Positions 59,255-64,000 of a DNA stretch of 64,000 bases are shown here, piece after piece; the stretch's first letter is position 1, and the number at the start of each line of letters is the position of its first letter. A model generated the notes under the pieces. That model ran no database searches. It saw only the letters and a list, made by a program, of their open reading frames with translations, and was not told where the DNA came from. Source of the DNA: Diogma glabrata (taxonomy: Eukaryota; Arthropoda; Insecta; Diptera; Cylindrotomidae); the NCBI GenBank assembly GCA_963693315.1, contig OY856186.1:301696174-301760173 (forward strand), written 5' to 3'. The position numbers were made by a program, and so were the translations under genes.

Positions 59255-59768
59255 TTATTATAATTTTTTGTTAATGTTATTGTTAAATGTTATTTTTCTA
59301 CTTTTCAAAATTAGGTACTTACCTTATTAGAAAAATAAGCTAAAAGGACATCTTCATTTACAATCAGAATGCGTTTTTCCTTTCTCCACTCACAAAACAA
59401 CGCGTTTTCCTTTTCGTATTGATTCCGTATCGATTCCAGCAAACTCTTCTTTACGGCGAATCTCATTTGCATCTATTTTAACACAAATAATTGAAAACAA
59501 ATTTATCAAAAATAACAAATTATTCAAAAACTATTGACGGGTCTTTTTGGTTGCTATATGTTATTTTGTTTGTTTACTAAATATTAGGTTGGTTACCGTT
59601 TACTTTATTATTACGAATAATTTGAGCAAAATTTAAAACTCATTTCTTTTTATTTTAATAAATTTATTTAATAAATTTAAAACAACTAGCTAATAAATAA
59701 CTTAAGTAATTGTGATTTGTTTATCCTTTTTATCCTTTTTAAATCTTGATGAATATTACAGGTTTCTG
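59255..59768. repeat. 514-bp tandem duplication (second copy of 58741-59254)
   Basis: From ttattataattttttgttaa the sequence repeats with an offset of 514 bp and only a few differences (for example gcgtattcc against gcgttttcc). It duplicates exon A, its splice sites and the flanking repeat sequence, but not exon B. The copy ends at gaatattacag, where a tRNA-like fragment starts. Confidence 0.9.
59323..59472 (-). CDS. Duplicated recombinase-like exon A
   Basis: The 150-nt exon with acceptor (GTTAAAATAG) and donor (GTAAGT) is intact. One coding change (Tyr of KEYALF to Asn) separates it from the copy at 58809-58958. Because the exon is symmetrical in phase (50 codons, phase 0 at both ends), transcription from the right could splice this copy to the next and keep the frame, giving a protein with two half-domains. 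Whether it is transcribed is unknown. Confidence 0.45.
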
Positions 59769-59798
59769 TCCAGGGTTCAAGTCCCTTTTTAGGCGCCA
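59761..59798 (+). repeat. 3' half of tRNA-Lys-like sequence
   Basis: ggtttctgtccagggttcaa followed by gtccctttttaggcgcca matches the T arm and 3' end of insect tRNA-Lys(TTT), including the genomic CCA-like end. It is a tRNA fragment or SINE piece. Read on the minus strand it is also what a lysine-tRNA primer-binding site extended into the T arm would look like. Confidence 0.5.
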
Positions 59799-59857
59799 AT
59801 GCAAAGTATTGGACTTTATTATCTTATATCTGATTCTAACTATATGAAGCCAAATTG

Positions 59858-59998
59858 GAATAGTAGATTCTTGTATGAGCTTAGAATGAAGGCAATTCTT
59901 TACGAGGATGAAGTTTCCCGAAACGAGCGTAGCGTGTGGAGGGAATCATCCGAGTGAAGAACTGCCATCATCCTAAGCGAATACAAGATGCTATTTTA
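59858..59998. repeat. Imperfect foldback repeat
   Basis: attcttgtatgagcttagaa on the left pairs loosely with cctaagcgaatacaagat on the right, around a centre with cgaaacgagcgtagcgtgtg. Non-coding. Confidence 0.5.
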
Positions 59999-60155
59999 TC
60001 CACGACTGTAAAATATTTCGTTTAATTTCCAGTTTTCATGCAAAAATTTGTATCGTCATATTGAAATAAATACATCAAAGATAGCGGAAAAACAAAACAA
60101 GTTTGTTGTTTAATTTGTTAGGGGAATATTTAGACTGGGTTCCAATTAGCTGCTA

Positions 60156-60355
60156 NNNNNNNNNNNNNNNNNNNNNNNNNNNNNNNNNNNNNNNNNNNNN
60201 NNNNNNNNNNNNNNNNNNNNNNNNNNNNNNNNNNNNNNNNNNNNNNNNNNNNNNNNNNNNNNNNNNNNNNNNNNNNNNNNNNNNNNNNNNNNNNNNNNNN
60301 NNNNNNNNNNNNNNNNNNNNNNNNNNNNNNNNNNNNNNNNNNNNNNNNNNNNNNN
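60156..60355. other. Assembly gap (200 N)
   Basis: Exactly 200 N, a conventional placeholder size. It removes the left part of the second transposase-like copy. Confidence 0.99.
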
Positions 60356-61250
60356 TATTTGCATTTTTCTGATTATGTTGTATGTAAAAATTTGGTTCAA
60401 ATGGATAGATGGAACAGCAGCCGCAAATCAGGATTTGGATTTCATCAAATCGGCCATCGCTTTTAAAAAATTGACCAAAGAGTTTCAGAAGAAATGTTGA
60501 GCAAAATTTGTTATCATCTTCACTATTTAACGGAAGCAAATATTGGCTTGGCTTTTTTCGACCCAGAGATTTTGTTTGATGAAAAACGAAAAATGGTTCA
60601 AAACCTTGAGGTCCCAGCACGAGACATCCCCATCGCATCCCATACTCGCAAAAAAGATTTTGACGCAGTCAAACATGCAACTTTTTGCTAATAAGAACAT
60701 TAGTGATTTTGTCACAGAAAAAACCCAGAGTTTTTTTTAATCGATTTAGAATTTGTATTGATTTTTTGCTACATGACCCATCGGAATGAGGATTTCGTCA
60801 AAGCCAAGTTGTTTTGCCAAAGTTTGCATGTTGTTACTGATACTGCCGAACTCGGTGTTAAGTTGAAGAAACGGAATACAACAACATTCTAACTAAAGAC
60901 GAGGAAGGTACACAATACACCATTCAGGTGGTCGAAAACTACAGATGCAAATACCCATCATACAATAAATCTAATTTGTTGATTTCTTTTGGAAAAATGT
61001 TGCTTTTGAATGAAAAATTATTATAAATTTAACCATAAACATTAATTTTTTTCTTTGAAAAAAGAATATTATGAATTAGTGAATTTTCGTATAAGTAAGA
61101 AGAAAAATTAAGATAAATTGCTTTTCTAAGATCGATTTCTACATACTTAGGCTCGTTAGAATCGTTAATTAATAAGCTTTTAATAAAACTAAATCAAAAT
61201 TGTGAGATATATTATGTTTTAAAATAATTATATCTGATAAACATTAAAAA
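60356..61250 (+). pseudogene. Transposase-like pseudogene, copy 2 (right part)
   Basis: Corresponds to 13060-13960 of copy 1: reads AIAFKKLTKEF, then after a shift YHLHYLTEANIGLAFFDPE and EKRKMVQNLEVPARD, followed by the same 3' flank and the start of the right inverted repeat (gagcctaag complement near 61150). It retains about 21-24 bp deleted from copy 1 but has its own stops and shifts. The inverted repeat is cut at about 61250, where the tandem SINE-like unit begins. Confidence 0.6.
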
Positions 61251-61587
61251 TCCTTTTACATTATATGGGATTTTTTGCATTAAATTTCTAGACAATACTT
61301 TGTGTGAATTCATAGAATGGGGAACATTTCTATTCTAATTAACATCCTAAGTCACGATTGTATAGTCATTATTGATTGTTTCCAATCAATGTGAAATCAA
61401 TGGCTGACACTTGGTCAATTTGTAGTTCTATATGTATTAACATTAGACTACATTAAGGGAATTTCAATTTTATTTTGGATTTTTTGAGATCAATTAAACT
61501 CAAGTAAGTAAAGAAGTAATTGGAATATTTTCAATTCAAAGGTATGGTTTGAAGTTTCTCAGAAAAAAACTACAATTCACATTTTTT

Positions 61588-61673
61588 ACGTGTTTCGGAT
61601 CGGATTCGAACCTACCCTCGTCAGTGCCCGGCTCGAATCTTTGGGCAGACACGCTGTCGATTACGCCGTTGAG
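61588..61673 (-). repeat. tRNA-derived SINE head, unit 1
   Basis: The minus strand has an A-box-like ggcgtaatcgacagcgtgt and a B box ggttcgaatcc at tRNA spacing, with a plausible T arm. The acceptor ends do not pair fully. It is read as the Pol III promoter head of a SINE. A truncated relative lies at 33416-33447. Confidence 0.6.
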
Positions 61674-62104
61674 GCGATGACAATTTCAAAGTTGAAACTT
61701 CTTCATCACTTATTTATTTTACTTAAGTTGAATTTTTCCACTGTCATTAGACACCATATTATGGAAATGCTTTTACATTATATGGGATTTTTTGCATTAA
61801 ATTTCTAGACAATACTTTGTGTGAATTCATAGAATGGGGAACATTTCTATTCTAATTAACATCCTAAGTCACGATTGTATAGTCATTATTGATTGTTTCC
61901 AATCAATGTGAAATCAATGGCTGACACTTGGTCAATTTGTAGTTCTATATGTATTAACATTAGACTACATTAAGGGAATTTCAATTTTATTTTGGATTTT
62001 TTGAGATCAATTAAACTCAAGTAAGTAAAGAAGTAATTGGAATATTTTCAATTCAAAGGTATGGTTTGAAGTTTCTCAGAAAAAAACTACAATTCACATT
62101 TTTT

Positions 62105-62190
62105 ACGTGTTTCGGATCGGATTCGAACCTACCCTCGTCAGTGCCCGGCTCGAATCTTTGGGCAGACACGCTATCGATTACGCCGTTGAG
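62105..62190 (-). repeat. tRNA-derived SINE head, unit 2
   Basis: Second copy of the unit at 61588-61673, with one substitution in the A-box side. Confidence 0.6.
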
Positions 62191-62232
62191 GCGATGACAA
62201 TTTCAAAGTTGAAACTTCTTCATCACTTAGTT

Positions 62233-62670
<438 letters not shown>

Positions 62671-62693
62671 AACGATATGAGGTATAACGAAAA

Positions 62694-63335
62694 CGACCGG
62701 CAGTCTCACGGTCGCATTTGTTGAGGTAGATCAAAAAAATTTTCCGTACATGTGTGTTCTATTAATATCTCGGACAAGTTCGTGAATCAGCAAAATCCTA
62801 CACGTGGTTAAGGAACTAGCGGCTTGTTTCTAAAAAAAATTAATTTTTTAAAACCGTTATAACGGCCGTTTGGATACTAATATTTTAAAAAAATTAACAA
62901 ATTTAGAGTTTTTGAAATCTTTTTTATCAATTTGTTTTAAAAATAGATCTCTGCAGTTAGAGGTTCCCGAGTGAGCGGCTTCAACAAAAAAGTTTGAAAA
63001 AAAAATTTTTTTTTAAACAACCGGCACTCTCACGGTCGCATTTGTAAAGCCAGATCAAAAAAACTTTTCTAAAATTTGCGTTTTATTAATATTTTGAACA
63101 AGTTCGTAAATCAGAAAAATCTGACACATAGTTAAATAACTAGAGGCTTTGTGCTAGAAAAAAAATTCGGTTTTTTAATCCGTTATAACGGCCGTTTATT
63201 TTTAAAAACTTCATAAATTTAGAATCTGTGGAAACATTTTAATCCGTTTCTTATAAATATAAACCTCTGCAGTTAGAAGTTTTTGACTTGTTGGCTTCAA
63301 CAAAAAAGTTTGCAACAATCCATAACTACAATTTC
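62694..63335. repeat. Satellite dimer, unit about 325 bp
   Basis: Two diverged units begin accggcagtctcacggtcgc (62695) and accggcactctcacggtcgc (63020). They share gttataacggccgttt, ctctgcagttagagg-like words and ggcttcaacaaaaaagtttg at the same internal positions. It may be the edge of a longer satellite array cut by the window. Confidence 0.8.
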
Positions 63336-63679
63336 CAAAAACCTTATAACAGTCAACGAAAAAAAAATAAAAGGTTTGAATAGAAGAAATTAATTTTTTT
63401 TCTTAGAAATAAACTATTTTGATATTTTGCAGTAATTGGACGTCATATGTATGATATAACGTAGGTTTGTGTCATATATTGTCACACACATGTTCTGTGG
63501 TAGATTTCATATTTGTTTGTTGCAAAATTGGATAGATATAGTTTTGCTTATATGTAGCTAATTTTCTTTTTAAAATTTGATCGATATTTGTTTGAAATTA
63601 GTTTGTGTTGTTTAAACTAATCTGATACATCAGATTCTACTGGCACACAAAACTGTCTGATCTCGAAATCTACCTATTT
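63336..63679. other. Intergenic, nothing recognised
   Basis: AT-rich. No exon or element is supported. Confidence 0.3.
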
Positions 63680-63985
63680 CTAGCGGATATACGTGCCGCT
63701 TGGGCTTTTTTTATTAGTTGTAGAATTATTTCGTTTGATTAGTTCTAAATTGCTTTCCTTTTTAAGATGTGAATTTATATCCATTGCCGGCAGTGACAAC
63801 ACATACTCTTCCAAATCACTGCCTGATGGTCCACACAAAAATTCGTACATATATGTATTTCTCGTTGAAATAAATCCACCACCTTCAAAAATTGATGACG
63901 AGCTCGTTGAATATAAATAGCTCAACATACTATTTACATTCAACTTCTCGTTCACTTGTAATGCGAAGAACATCCAATTCAACAA
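63680..63985 (-). CDS. Possible terminal exon at window edge
   Basis: A minus-strand open stretch of about 100 codons ending in a stop at 63680. It contains STSSSSIFEGGGFISTRNTY, FLCGPSGSDLEEYVLSLPAM and a Lys/Asn-rich tail. Amino-acid composition is more gene-like than the AT-rich noise around it. There is a TGA just upstream in frame (63986-63988), so if real it must begin at an internal acceptor (for example ACAAG near 63955). An overlapping short frame MIVELDVLRITSERE in another phase complicates the choice. No family recognised. Confidence 0.25.
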   Translation of the reverse strand: MLNWMFFALQVNEKLNVNSMLSYLYSTSSSSIFEGGGFISTRNTYMYEFLCGPSGSDLEEYVLSLPAMDINSHLKKESNLELIKRNNSTTNKKSPSGTYIR

Positions 63986-64000
63986 TCATCCTTGTTATTT

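Larger units (their letters stand above)
61253..62229. repeat. 517-bp tandem duplication containing tRNA-like units
   Basis: From ttttacattatatgggattt the sequence repeats with an offset of 517 bp (61254 against 61771), nearly identical (one visible change, acgctgtcg to acgctatcg). The second copy runs into a (TA)n tract at 62229. Confidence 0.9.

Overview
The window is strongly AT-rich eukaryotic DNA, most likely from an insect and probably a fly. The evidence is the AT bias, confidently spliced introns of only 50-79 bp, an insect-style regucalcin gene, and a repeat fraction of CR1/Jockey, RTE, R1/LOA, Gypsy and Penelope retroelements plus hAT-type and other inverted-repeat DNA transposons. 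It contains (TA)n tracts and a 200-base N gap (60156-60355), as expected of a draft assembly. Splice sites and frames were worked out by hand. Family names rest on remembered motifs, not on searches.

Host genes are few. The clearest is a four-exon regucalcin/SMP-30 gene (41868-43020, minus, 316 codons). At the left edge is a three-exon minus-strand model (234-841) resembling the C-terminal part of an expanded, uncharacterised arthropod protein family. An orphan 162-codon reading frame lies at 3183-3670. A short Arl8 pseudogene fragment lies at 23353-23481. A possible terminal exon sits at the right edge (63680-63985).

Most of the rest is mobile DNA. A full-length CR1-like LINE (about 5631-10292, minus, PHD-finger ORF1 plus EN-RT ORF2) is inserted inside a non-autonomous repeat here called B. 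An RTE-type LINE with one long open frame and a perfect 12-bp target-site duplication occupies 48727-52080. Decayed relics include an R1/LOA-like LINE (43640-46330), a Gypsy gag-protease fragment (31277-32128), a Jockey RT scrap (33604-33690), a Penelope GIY-YIG scrap (15180-15485) and a coiled-coil gag-like scrap (54614-54862). Transposase-like pseudogenes lie at 12030-14122 and 60356-61250. Two miniature elements (17499-18257, 56152-56847) have 8-bp target duplications and look like hAT derivatives. Repeat C occurs twice in direct orientation (36841-40080, itself interrupted by repeat B, and 46854-48044) and brackets the regucalcin segment.

The most interesting signal is a set of small minus-strand exons resembling the N-terminal (core-binding) and catalytic parts of Crypton-like tyrosine recombinases. 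A two-exon 95-codon mini-gene lies at 58597-58958 inside a repeat. Its 150-nt symmetrical exon is duplicated in tandem at 59323-59472. A miniature repeat at 27083-27269 shares the ends of this repeat. Decayed fragments of the same family lie at 36030-36282 (catalytic half) and 48126-48253 (N-terminus). Several tRNA-like SINE heads, foldback elements, near-perfect hairpins and two tandem duplications of about 515 bp next to the gap complete the picture.
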